A DNA stretch of 64,000 bases. Origin: Membranipora membranacea. Its lineage: Eukaryota > Bryozoa > Gymnolaemata > Cheilostomatida > Membraniporidae. Below are positions 48,990 through 61,300 of this stretch, in pieces. Below the pieces are notes generated by a model. It was not told the DNA's origin and ran no database searches. It saw only the letters and a list, made by a program, of their open reading frames with translations. Within the stretch, counting starts at the first letter, position 1; every line of letters begins with the position of its first letter. The stretch spans positions 6,245,493 to 6,309,492 of the forward strand of contig OU612071.1 of NCBI GenBank assembly GCA_914767715.1. Direction: 5' to 3'. Both the position numbers and the translations under genes were made by a program.

Positions 48990-51080
48990 CACCGTTACCT
49001 GACTTCTGCTGATATCTTTAAGATGCACTGAGACAGTTTCAGGTTATGTGAACTTGTTCGGCAACTAACTATAGTATTGTTAACTGAGTGTAGTTAATTC
49101 CAGATTAAATTTCGGGACAGACTGTTGCAATCAAAACTGACCTACCATAAAATGCGAAACCATGCCTTGCCCGCAGTAGGAAGAAATATGTGTTCAGAAA
49201 ATCCTGAAGTTGTTAGTTGAGCTTTGTCTAGCCCAGAGCCTTATGATTTGATGGCAAGGCAATTTTTCTTCCAGCCAACTAGTTCGCTGCTAACAATTTA
49301 TAGTACTACGACACATGCAACAACTCTCTTGTTCTGTTATTTATTGAATTCATGCTTTTGAGAATTCTGGTAGTCTGCGGACAGCAGGCGGAACTGAGAG
49401 GATATATAAAGTTAAAAAAGAAAATAATGTTTGGGTGATAAGGTAGGCAATAAATTTTTGATTATTTTTATTTTTAAGGCTCCATATTTAATCTAGTCAA
49501 CAGTAATTTAGTGTCATAAAAAACTTTGATCTTTAAACTAGAATATTATTTGTCAACATAAACCTCTTCAGAACATTGATGTTGGCACAAGGCAGGGTCA
49601 TATCCTAGTATACGGCTTCACGGGCCTGACTGGGCCACTCATCTGACCCCTGTGTTTGCTGAAGCTTAATTGAGTCGATCTCCCTCAGAAAGTAACACAT
49701 CATTTAGATACAAGCAGCTGCCTTGTGAATTAAAAGTGGAATATTCATGTCCTGTTAAATCCAATCGGGGAAAATTCTCTCTGATCCAACTGACGAGCAC
49801 CTTGATTGCATGGTGAGATAGATCATAACGAACAAAATCCACAGCCAGCCCTTAATGACATAAGGAATGGTGGCCTTCTCCCTAGACGGTCGTTTACGAC
49901 CGCTTACGGCTGCGATCGCCATTGCAAGTTTTCTTTCAGGATTGACCTCATCTGTGGCTGCTCAGTCACAGACGACCTAACTGCACCGCTGCATGTTCTA
50001 TACATAATGCATACCTTATTATTAACAAAGAAAAGCAGGAACCAAAAAAAAAGACTTGCTGGTTACAAGTCAGAACTTTCTATAAATAGAGTAGTTTATT
50101 ACTTTGCATTTTTTTCTTCAAGCTCTCTCATTTACGCCTACACATCTACCCATCTACCCATGAACAACATGAACAACATAAATCTCAATAATGTACCATT
50201 GTAACCAGAGCCAGATAGCTTGTTTTTCACGAAGGACAAGCGAGACTGATCAGCCAGCTGAGTCTTTTCTCTATATTCAACAACAACATACACTTTGGTA
50301 GAGATTATAATACAATCAGAATGAGCATTGACAGGTTGGTGGGATCTTTATGATATTATCCAAAAGAAAATAATAATAATAAAATCCCATTTCCCCTCAA
50401 TCTCGCCAGCCCTACAACACTCAAATTTCCAAACTCAATCGTCCTTTGCCAAAATCCACATCTGCCTGTGAAATATAGAGCATCTGACAATCAAAACAGC
50501 TTGCCTGCTCCTCTCTTGGAGATTGAAAATTTTTTTGTCTTCCAGAATGGCGCTGTAGCGGTATCTACTTACCGCCCTGGATAGGTTAACACAAGCAGTG
50601 TGCAATGCTGGTAGGTTTTTCATAATTTCCCTTCTTTCCATGTTTTGACTGCCTACAGTGCCAACTTATTTGTGGGCTCTACGTTATCAATAGCATCTCA
50701 TATGCTTACGCAAACATGCAGCCTCATTGACTCATGATGTACAGACTGTCAATTTTGTATTACCTGATGATGAAAAATACACCAGCCGATCCAAATTAGA
50801 AAAAACAGTGCAGTCCGTTTCAAAAAGTTCCACAAGCAAAGCTCCTTTTGCCGATGAACATACTGTAATCTAAACCCATCACTGAACCACGAATCAATAT
50901 CAAGCTCACTGTAGAGTTTGGTCATGCTGCATTGAATCTAAATTCTGGATATTTGATGTTGTTGCCCCTTATGAAAGAAGGCAGACATGCCACAAAATGA
51001 TATGAAATAGTGTGGCATACAAAGTCTGTGGTTGAAACTGTGAAATTCAAAGACTAAATTGATATATTAATGAACAACAT
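48990..51080. other. Intergenic; no gene recognised
   Basis: AT-rich sequence. An open frame at 49806-50204 has no recognisable domain, signal peptide or splice structure and is probably chance. Confidence 0.5.
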
Positions 51081-51086
51081 TAAAAT

Positions 51087-51590
51087 CTGATGACTGCAAT
51101 TTCAATGATTTGGTGGTACCCTATATGTGCTGCATCGTGAGGCTTAGGGCCAAACGTTGCGGTGGGAAGATTATTGTGTCAGATGTCATCTCAGATGCAG
51201 CCCCAAACCCAAAATCGCTGTCAAAGCTTTTTCATATCTCTAGTGAGTTGTCAATGCTGGGTGTTGTCCTTCACATGTGATATTGTCGCACGGTGAAATG
51301 AAGCAATACACAATTTTTTTTTTCTCACCTCAATCAGTATGAAAAACGTTGCGAATAAAATTTCAGTTTGAGCATGGAATGTTAGGTGAGATTGTCGTTA
51401 TTCCACGGACCGATTGTCATAAGTTCAACCTACAAGGAAGAGTCGGAACAAGTTCATTCACATAACAGAGGTTTGGCATTGACACTTGTAGTTTCAATTT
51501 GTCTGCCACAACCATAATGCACTGTATTACCATGAGAGTTCAGAGAACTGCTTATTGTGTGTTTGTTCATTATTCATACTTTTTTAAAAA
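51087..51590 (+). repeat. Copy 2 of the 48073-48850 segment, degenerate
   Basis: Shared words include ATGTGCTGCAT, AAACG(C/T)TGC, GGGAAGATTATTGTG, AGTTCAACCTACAAGGAA and ATGAGAGT(A/T)CAGAG. The frame is broken (for example TAA within the TCATTCACATAA stretch). It lacks part of the middle of copy 1. Confidence 0.65.
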
Positions 51591-51902
51591 GACATTCAGA
51601 CACCCTCTCACTGCTATCGGTTCAACTTAACTCAACGGAAAGTGAACTGAACCACGTATACCACATCTTCTATATAGGGGCCTTTATATGCTGAGTGGAA
51701 ACCTTGATTTGGGAACAAACTATAGTACTGGGATCAGATTGGATAATTTAGGGCCCAATTTCAGGTCAGACAGTCGCAACAAAACTGACCAGACAATAAA
51801 CTAAAAAGTACTACAACAACAGATTCATGTGCATATAATCCAAAAGTCTTTAGGACGTTGTTAAGCCAGGAACTTCATGTTTTTAATTAATATTATAATA
51901 AC

Positions 51903-52372
51903 AACTGATTCATTGGAATTTGTGCAAGAGATATCAACTAGAACACAAGAGAAACTGGTACGAACATCAGGCAGAGAGCGTGACAGAAAATGAGAAAGCA
52001 AAGATCCTGTGGGATTTTACAATTCAAACAGACCACATCATACAAGTCCGCAGGCCAGACATCGTTGTGCAAGACAAAGAAATCAACCACACTTGGATCA
52101 TTGATATAGCAGTCCCAGGAGATGCAAGAGTCACAGAAAAGGAGAGGGAGAAGGTGGAAAAAATCAGGATCTGGCGAGAGAAATAAGAAAAATATGGAAC
52201 ACATCAGTGACAGTTATACCAATCATTGTAGGAGCACTAGGAGGTGTGGCTAACATACATGAACAAATGGAGATGCTGGAGATAGAGAAGAAGGAAGTAG
52301 ACAGAGTGCAGTTCCCTGCTTTACTAGGATCGGCAAGAATACTGAGAAAGGTGTTGAATATTCCAGGTTAGA
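51903..52372 (+). mobile_element. 5'-truncated non-LTR retrotransposon, C-terminal endonuclease region (RLE type)
   Basis: The frame reads HWNLCKRYQLEHKRNWYEHQ, KILWDFTIQTDHIIQ, RRPDIVVQDKE, WIIDIAVPGDARV, KEREKVEK. This is the PD..D/E.K-like carboxy-terminal endonuclease region of restriction-like-endonuclease retrotransposons (R2/NeSL-like groups). A one-base deletion near 52161 shifts the frame; the neighbouring frame continues QDLAREIRKIWN, VIPIIVGALGG and LLGSARILRKVLNIPG to a stop at 52372. AATAATAAT-rich sequence follows, as at a 3' end. It is dead by frameshift and truncation. Confidence 0.75.
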
Positions 52373-52465
52373 GGTCCTAACCCGATACCAACATATCACC
52401 GGCTGAAGAGCTGAAGAAATCAACAAGGAAAAATAATAATAATGAGGAAATCAACAGGAAACAAC

Positions 52466-53190
52466 AAGAATAATAATAAATTTTATTTATGAAACGCTTA
52501 ATAAAATTGTTTAAAACCAATGATTTCTAAGTGTTGTACATTGTGATAAAACGTTAAAATAGAAAAATATACTATGAAATTAGCCTGTTTCAGGTAAAAT
52601 TAATAAAATTGATTAAAATTTCGTTATCATAAGAATAATTATTGAGATGAGAAAAAATGATGAAAGATAAGATAATTAAAACCTACAAGTGGCAACTGCC
52701 CAGCACCTAAAACTCCACTATAAAACCTACATATATGGGGTATATGCATTGCAGAAAAGATGAGTTTTTAACTGTGATTTAAATAAGGAGGTGGAAGAGA
52801 GATTGCGAAGGTAAGATGGTAGGGAGTTCCATATATCTGGTACAGTGGAATTAACGGATCGACCACCCACTGTATTTAGCCTACATTTAAAATTGCTCAC
52901 AAGAGTGTTGGCTTAGTTGAAACGAGTGGTTCGGGCATACTTAGAAGTTGTGAAAAATTATATAAAGCGCTTATCTGTGGGTAAGGATTAAACAACAATC
53001 AGGATCAGCTTGTTGTGTATAATAAAAGTGGGCTAACTGATAATAGTTCGAGGAACATTATCAGTAAAGTCGACCTAGACTCTGATGTAAATTAACAAGA
53101 CGCCGATCGAGCCAGAAGGACGAAGAGGAGAGTGAAACTATCAATGGAGACCGGCTGAAGATGAATGTACAAGAAACCTAGCTTGAGATA
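52466..53190 (+). repeat. Probable interspersed repeat
   Basis: Begins AATTTTATTTATGAAACGC and later has GGGAGTTCCATATATCTGG, wording that resembles abundant non-coding repeats in marine invertebrate genomes. No second copy is present in this window, so the call rests on recognition alone. Confidence 0.3.
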
Positions 53191-53199
53191 TTCGACCTT

Positions 53200-55415
53200 T
53201 GACCTGACTGCAGACTGCCCATCATTATGTCTATCTCCTAGTTGCGGGGTAAACTTCATAACACAGGTACACCAAGAAAACGCTACTGCTTGTTACAAAG
53301 TGAGAACTTTCTTAAAATGAGGGATAGTAAGTTGCAGCCTGACTATCCCCCTCAACTATTGGGATGAACATAGGCGTATACAGCACTCAAGATTATTGGT
53401 TATTGCTATCTCTGAATCCATCTTGTGATCAATAAGGCTATCAGTAATATTCTTAATGTGGCATCATGAGGATTTAGTGAATGACGATCAAAACAAGTGC
53501 CTGATGAGTGATGGGAAATAACCAGCAGTTAATAACCTGTCATAGGATGTGGCTTAGTTGGTCTAGGAGATAATTTGAGTTAAATTTGGCAGGATAAAGA
53601 GTTATTTTGAGAAAAAAAGAAAACAATTTCAAACGAGAGCAAAGACATTTACCCAGGCAATTGGTAATACATTTATAGATTTATAGCTGCATTGAAGCTT
53701 TGTTGGGTACGGAAAAACTAGAAATAATTAAAAGTACACAGAGTCTGGCGGATGAGATAAATCTCAATCCAAATTTGGTCTGAGGATAACAAAAGTATAT
53801 GAGTTCTTGGTATTAAATTTAAGCAAAAGATTATGGCAAATTTTTCCTCTACTCTAATCATGTAAGAAAATATGGTTGGTTTGAGATTGAATATATTTTA
53901 GATGTAACGAAAATAAAATAAATATAGTTCAATGTTGGTTGGTAAAGAAAGCATAAACTGTGGCGCATGACACTTTGTTTAGGGTTGCCAACCCTTATCA
54001 GCGTAACCAATTGCTGACCATGATCAGTGCAAAACGAAACCATTGCAGGGAATAGCTGGGTCCTTGTACCAGCGCAGAGCATAACAGAGGGCAAATGTCA
54101 CCTGACCTACACAGCCGCAGGGAAAAGAATGGTCCTCACAGCAGAGCAAATCAGGGCATATCAGAGCGTAAACGTCACTGGACCTACAAGTTGGTAGAGA
54201 AAAAGATGATCACTCATTCAAGGCTGATGTATCATCAGAGAAGAGTCTACATAGGGCAATAGGTAATAATTCTACAATTGAAAAACTCCAATGTCAGCAG
54301 TCATTCTGGATATGCAAGATTCATCACTTGATAGGGGCGATTAAATGTCTATGTTCACAGGCTGTGACCCAAAGTCAGAAAGATCGGTGTACTAGCAATA
54401 TGCATTCAACCCACAACCAATAGGAATAAGGCAGTTGTCAACTTAGAATGAGATATATGTATGTTTAAGGATTATCCTTTCTCGTACAAAATGAAGAAAA
54501 ATAACGATTTGCTGAAATCTCGTTTTTTGGAGATAAAGCTTATAATTGTGCATCTTTTTTACCCTCAGACATTATTAATAATGGATACGACTGCGCTCTT
54601 TTTGAGCATGGTTGTTCTTATTCGAAATTATAATACTAAGCATGCATAAGGAAGATCATCTCTCACCAACAAAATCGACATCAAAGTTACAGGTTCTGCA
54701 ATAGGTTCAACATTTCCTTTAATGTTGTTTTGCATTAGAATAGATGATGTTTAAAGGAAAGAGACGCTGAAGAGTATATCAACTATCGAAATAGAAATGT
54801 TTCTAGTAAATACCAACAATTCATACAAAATCAGCTTCCCCGGTAGTAAGTTTACACTGGATTTATAGCCTTCTGTCCTTCTGCACAATGCAACCTTTCT
54901 TCCATCTGGCTTTAATTTATTAGAGGGGAGCTTCCTCCATCTATCAGCTAAATACCATGCCTGCAATTAGGACTAACATTATTTCTAAATTGAAATATAA
55001 TCCTTTGACAAAACATCAACAAGTAACTTGATGCACACTGATATATGTTATTTAGAAAAGCGAAAAGAACATTGTATGTCCAAGTTAGCTGTGGCCCTAG
55101 TTCTGAGACACATAGAACTCTGACCAATGCAAATGAGTCACCGTAAACATTATAGGAGGGAGCAGAAATAAACTAATGATGTGACATACAGATATTGATA
55201 CTTAAAGTAGCAGACAACCATGAAAGCAATATTTTGATATTTGATGCGTAATGATGTGCTCTTTGTAAATTTGCATGTTATAAACAGATATTAAATTGGA
55301 AAATTTTAATTATTTCAATTTCAAACTCACTTCCACCATTTTGTATCAGTAACAGGCATACCCAGTATGATTGGCCAAGTTTTAATAGTCTCTAAATAAA
55401 TATTGTTGGCAAAAT
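53200..55415. other. Intergenic; weak tandem similarity near 54060-54210
   Basis: Two loosely similar stretches (CAGAGCATAACAGAGGGCAA and CAGAGCAAATCAGGGCATAT, each followed by GTCAC.TG.ACCTACA) suggest an old local duplication. No gene was recognised. A minus-strand frame at 54751-54966 begins MQAWYLADRWRKLP but has no domain. Confidence 0.4.
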
Positions 55416-55419
55416 TTTA

Positions 55420-55770
55420 ATGTATAAAAGTGTTTTTTTTTTGTAGAATTGAAGCAGTTATCTTTTGGTTGTTTTAATCTAAATAACTAAAACAGTCGTA
55501 ACAAATACAAAATCTATTTCAAAAAACAATATAATTGTTTTGAAAAACATGAATTATGTAATTTCTATGAGATTATAAACAAAGTATAGCTTGTCAACTT
55601 AATTCAGTTTGTTGCAGGCATTAGGGTTAAAGGGCTGCTGACTGCCCTGTGGTGCAGAACCAGAGCGTATACCTTGGACTTTCATTATTGAGTATGTTGC
55701 CAATCTGTGAAGGCGAATTGCAAGTGGATTCATATTTAGTGGAGCCAGGGTTGTCTGCTACTTTAAGATT
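55420..55770 (+). repeat. Dispersed repeat, copy 2 (partner at 4021-4370)
   Basis: Same orientation and order of features as the copy near 4021, including GGGCTGCTGACTGCCCTG and GGCGAATTGCAAGTGGATTC. Confidence 0.6.
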
Positions 55771-57420
55771 CCAAACAATGCCCAAAGGAAAATATTTTTA
55801 GTCAGGCGATTACAAAGGCATATTGCACACCTGCTCCTAATCATAGCTAACATTGTCTGCTGCTAGAGAACGCAACATTGTTTGGTAGCTATCCTCATAC
55901 AGCAAAACATTCTCAATAAATTCCATTCTCTGTTGCCAGTAAATTAGCCATTAGCCATCAAGACTTTACCAAATCAGCTTACCCTGAGTAATCAATCAAG
56001 GCAAAAGAACCAAACACATGTTAAAGTAGTTACCCTTCCATACCTAGAAGAAATATAGCTCTGCAACAGTGAGAAGCAGCAATCTCAGATTGTCTTGTTC
56101 GCTTGAACAGGGTGGTTGAAATAAATAATTGAATAAACCTTATCTTACAATAGGCCTATTTGTGTACAAAACTAAATGACATCAAAATTATCTGCAAACA
56201 GATCCTTATTGAGAGCTTGAAAATCGCTAAACATGAAAAATCGGGAAACTTGGGCCACTAGATCTCAAGTCAGTATCCCATGCGAAGCGTCTGTGTTAAG
56301 TTTATCTTTTTTATGTCATATCGTCATTTTGCTAGTAAGAAGGTAAAAGATGCAAAACAAACACGATTGAAATTGAACCAACAGTCTAATAAACTTGACG
56401 ACTTTGCAGGTTTAGTAAGGATACCTAGACCTAGTTTGAGGCTGCTATTTTGTATCACATCTTATTCTCCATATTTTATTTTATCATTTGAGCGATTTAC
56501 AGCCTTAGACTCCAAATATTGAGGAAGTTATGGGCTCTCAAACTTCCAGGGTGATCACCTTCAATACGCATTGGGAATCAGCGGGCACACCGTGTGGGTC
56601 GTCACATTGCGTCATATTTATCATACTAAGACCACTCCAAATTAATACCTTGATCTAGATGACAGTATGAAGATTTGTAGGTGGAGAGAGGTGTTTTTTA
56701 TTTTGTATTTTAGCCCTACAAAACAGCTGGAGGTAAAATGGTTTTTCATTTTATCTATCTACCCTGAACTCAAATGGATGAAAATTCTATTTTATTTGCT
56801 CTCTCCATTTCACATGCACAAATATTAAATGGTTGAGTTTGCCACATCACCAGTGTTTGATAATGTAATGCCACAAACTCACATTGCAAGCCATCTGAGC
56901 ACTAAAAGTCTAGCATAAGGCATATATGATATAAACAGTTCTTTAGTCTGCCTGTTATAACCATGTACTTTCACAATGTTTGTATACAAATAAGTAGCCA
57001 ATGACACAAGAGTAGCAAGCCACGCCTCCTATATACCCTGAGTCAAATTTTATTATTTGTAAAATCCACGATGAACAATGAACGAATGAAGAAAAATTGT
57101 ATAGAAAGTTTTATTTTCATATTTTTTGTTCTTTTCATCCATATTGAGTCACTGCTCATCATAATTGTTTTACATATATATATATATATATCATGCATAC
57201 CATGTGCATACATATAGGGAATTTACAGACGTTCAGGGGTATATGTTATATATTTTACTTGGTCAATTGACCAGGAGGTAAAATATTTCATCATTTTATG
57301 ACTATCTCCAATTGGCGTCTGGCGGTATTTTGATTTTATCAGGGCTCTGAAAAGGTGGCGGGCGTTCATCTAGATCGAGGAATTAATTTGAAGTGGCCTA
57401 ATAATCACACAAAAAAATCA

Positions 57421-57494
57421 GACCTAGGTAGGAATCGAACCTGGGTATTTCATACCAGCATGCAATGCGGCTCCCATCACATCACTAGGTACAG
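57421..57494 (-). repeat. tRNA-like sequence, minus member of a head-to-head pair
   Basis: The minus strand has ACCTAGTGATGTGATGGGAG (A-box-like), a perfect B-box core GGTTCGATTCC, and ACCTAG near the start able to pair with CTAGGT at the end as an acceptor stem. Probably a SINE head or a tRNA relic. Confidence 0.45.
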
Positions 57495-57510
57495 CCCCGT
57501 GAGCCTGTAG

Positions 57511-57580
57511 ACAATATAGCTCAGCCTTAGCGGCGCTGCCTTCTTGGCAATTTAGTCCTTGGTTCGAGACCTTAAATCTC
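57511..57580 (+). repeat. tRNA-like sequence, plus member of a head-to-head pair
   Basis: A-box TAGCTCAGCCTTAGCGG at 57517 and B-box GGTTCGAGACC at 57561 match pol III internal promoter consensus closely. The acceptor stem is poor, so a SINE is more likely than a tRNA gene. Confidence 0.5.
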
Positions 57581-58050
57581 TCTGAAAATTTTGATCATCA
57601 TCCTATCTATCAGTATATCATGATAAGTATGACGCGTTGTGACGTCCCACACAGTGTGCAGCTGATTTCTAATGCCGATAGACTGCCGTCACCTTGGAAG
57701 TTTGAGAGGCCCATTAATTCCTCAATATTTGGATTTTAAAGCTGGAAATCACTCACATGATAGAATAAAATATGGAGAATAAGATGTGATACAAAATAAC
57801 AGCCTCAAACTAAGTCTTTAAGGTAAGTAGCCAAAGAGGGAATGTTCCCAGTATCAAGCCAGCAAAGAAGCCATTGTGTGACCAGGAAATAAATATAAAT
57901 TACCGCTTTTTGAATGTGTACAGCAACTCAAGAAACTTAACTCAGTTTCCCTTAAAAGAAGAAAGTAGATTTAAAAGCGCTGTTAGTGATTCTGTTACGC
58001 GTAACCAAAGAACCAAAAAAGAGACTTGGTTTAAATTACAAGATAGATGC

Positions 58051-58056
58051 TTTATT
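58051..58056 (-). terminator. Polyadenylation signal of TRIM C
   Basis: The minus strand reads AATAAAGCATCTATCTTGTA about 270 bases after the stop. It is conserved with A and B. Confidence 0.6.
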
Positions 58057-58320
58057 TTATTATCCATTGGTTGGATACGAGATATTAAGACAAGTTTTAA
58101 AACATTGACGTTAATGTGAGTTAACAATGATGTATTACAAACCTGATTAAACGGTGATAAAAATAATAATATATCCTCTAAGTATTGTTAAAAGCATTTT
58201 TTATGCGGACCGCATAAAAGCTGTCCTTTTCTTACTTGCAGTGTCAAATAGTGAGGGTTGGAGTTTCACGAAATTGGTCACAACAATTATTACTGTGATA
58301 TGATTTTTCTGCGAACATGT

Positions 58321-61300
58321 TCAAAGATCATAACCACCAATGCTCCATAGATGAACTAGTTGCTCAACATCCAGCTTATAATACTGTATTGAGCACCCGC
58401 TGTATTTAGTCACCATGAGTATATCCTCGTCTATGTGAAGGTCAAAGTGATTGTCAGTACCACCTTTTTCTCCAGTCATCTTACCAAGAAGTTCACCTAC
58501 AGAATCAAGAAAGGCGAGATTTGACAAGAATGTGTTTTTATAAGTACAACTTGATAGGAGGGAATTCAATAATGAAAGTACCAAGTAGCAATTGTCATAC
58601 CTTGATTGAATTTTAACACTCCACTCAAATCCACATCCTCCTCTATTAATAGTTACCTAGAGGCTACTGGAAGACATTGATTACATCACTAAATAAAGTA
58701 AAATTATCATAGACCTCCGCATCAAACATCAAATAACTTTATTTGTACCACAGTAACTCAAACTTTCAATGAAAATCGTTGGCGGACAAAGAATGATCAA
58801 AATGAGATAACAGAGCATATATCATTATTCCAGAGCCAATGACAACTAACAACATGAAGTTGGTGTGACGTGAGCTAACCTGAATTGATATCAAGTATCC
58901 ATATCGGAGTGTCAGCTGAGTAGCTAGAGACAAGTACATATTGGTTCTTGTAGCAGACAACTCCCTGTGGTTGCTGAATCTTCTTTGTTGTCCACAGCAC
59001 CTCACCACTTTCTATATTGACACTAAACACGCTGCCAGTTGAGTTGTCAGTTACTATCACTGTTTTATCATCACACACAGCTATTGAATTGTAACCACCG
59101 TTTGCCACGGAACAAGGGATTTTTTTAACAAGTTGCCCTGTTAGGGAGTACACAGCCAATGATGACTCTGCTCCAATGAATACAACGACCTTCCCATTCA
59201 TAACCCTTAAACTATCATGATGACTGCCGGCATTCCAGGACCGTTGAAGCAGACCTGATTTTTTGAAAATTCTCACTTTTTTTGCTGCCCAGACATAAAC
59301 TTCGTCCTCATAAATTTGGAGGCTTTCTACACGACCACCAGGATTACACAGAAGTGTCTGCTCATCTGATTTGGAACCAGTTTCATAAACTTCATTTGAA
59401 TGTGAGCCCATGAAAGTGCTGTTTCCATCAGTGGTCACAGACACAACACTGTATCCATTTACTAGTTTGACTGTTTTAATCAATTGCATAGAAATGGGTG
59501 GGCCGGGCTGTTGTGGTGAGGGCTGAATAAGGAAACCATCATTGGCAACTGATAACTCCATAGAAGGCTGAATTTCTTCACTCTCTAGGAAAAAAAAGGA
59601 TTCAAATATGTGTATAAATTGAAGCAGTCATCTGGGTCAATATTGATTAAACAATTATTTATATATCATAAATGCTAAGTACTAAATTACCATGTATTAG
59701 TCAAACAACGACCAGCAGAATGCAGCTCACCTTTTGGGGAAAGTTGCACATGATTGTCTGATTTTTTGAAAGCTGGAATCTTCATCTTGATAAGTTGATG
59801 TATCAACCCTTCTGTCTCATTGTATCTCGCAGTTACATCCACCTGTCAGAGGAGGAGATAAGTAATGAACAGGAATACAAGATGGCTGGCTGGATGGATC
59901 CTGCTATATTGAAGCGCAGTCTTTGTGCATCAAATGAGATATGCCCATAACACAGCAAAACAAAATATATACACAATATTTGATCAAGAAATTGCTAATT
60001 AACTAAAACCCAGAACCAAATTCAATGAATTATCATAGTTGTGTTGCGTCAATAATTGTTTTGTATATTATTTATCAGATTAATCATTACTGAGATTTTA
60101 TTGGAAACTTTCGAATTTCTAAGTAATAAAGCCGATCACCTTGGAACTCTAACTTTGTTGGTAACAATTTTTTAAAAGCTTTTTCAGGGATCCAATTGCT
60201 GCTTAACTTGCTAAATATTTCTTTGTTCTACCTCATATCTGTATGGTATCAGATGGTTGAATAACAAGGCTCAACATCAAAGTGTAAAATAAACGTTTAT
60301 CTAGTGCCTGATCATTGAGAAAGTTTGAAGGAATTTGTGATCTTTCTCAGATAGCAGATTTACTTATCCACATGGCTGACACATTTGCAAACTGATCCAT
60401 CACAAGTTTAAGTCTTAACTAAATTCTGATGAGGTTGATTACCTGATGATATGTGAAGAGTCGAGACTCAATCCTTAAGGTCTGCCTGTTTATCCTGTCC
60501 AACATAACTCCAACTTCATCATCTAGGAAACCAGTCACCTCAGCTTTAAATTTAGCTCTCATTTCTTTCAGTTCGGTCTCAAGCTTCGCATATTTCTCAG
60601 TGATCTCATCAATCTGGAAGCCATGGAAGAAAAGAACATAAATATTCATAATTGGTAACAGAGTATTATCAGTTTTTATTCTTGCAAGCAATTGGAACTC
60701 TTTATCGCACAACCACTCAGAATTTTTGTCTTTGATTTTCTGAATATTACAGTAATTTCTAGCCTTTCATTATTTCATTGCAAGGTGTTCATCTGTGAGT
60801 TTCATTGTACCTGTTTGTCCCTTGCTCCTTGAAGTTGTTTTATCATTGCTTCTGTTTCTGTTTCCCAGTCAGATATGGCAGCTGTCAGTTGTTTAGACAT
60901 TCCTAGTAGGTGCTCTTCTTTCTCATAAACCCACAGCGTCATGTCGTTAGCCCTTTCTATCAGCCTTGCGACCAACGTGTCAAGCCGAAAAAGTTTATGA
61001 CTCGAACCTGAAAGAGATGAGGTGAAGTTTTCAATTTTAACGTAAACTACAAGCTAAGCTTCACGTTCAAACTAAAACTTCTTACTGTGTAATCGTTATT
61101 TTATCGAGCTAATTTAACCACATAAAGACTATGAAGTTCAATAGATTCCAAATGAGCCTGCCCTCAAATAAAGGGTATAAATTTGATTCTCATGAGCTGT
61201 GAGAAGCGTTCTTGAAAGGCTTGATATTAGAGTTACTAATTTTTTAATACCACTAAGAGAAACAAACCATCAATACATGTTCCGATCCCTTGTGAATAGT

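Larger units (their letters stand above)
56405..57840. mobile_element. 1.4 kb fold-back element with nested insertion in the right arm
   Basis: Left arm 56405-56670 and right arm 57350-57840 are inverted copies. Matching words: TAGTTTGAGGCTGCTATTTT and the reverse complement of AAATAACAGCCTCAAACTA; CAAACTTCCAGGGTGA; GTGTGGGTCGTCACATTGCG; CCACTCCAAATTAAT; TGATCTAGATGA. The right arm is longer because about 200 bp (57405-57610) carrying two tRNA-like sequences interrupts it. The interior has no coding capacity. Confidence 0.75.

Noticed and set aside
49806-50204. 132-codon plus-strand frame
   Set aside because: No domain, no splice support, AT-rich tail of random composition.
57511-57580. Functional tRNA gene
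   Set aside because: The A and B boxes are good but the acceptor stem does not pair well and it is nested with another tRNA-like sequence inside a fold-back arm.
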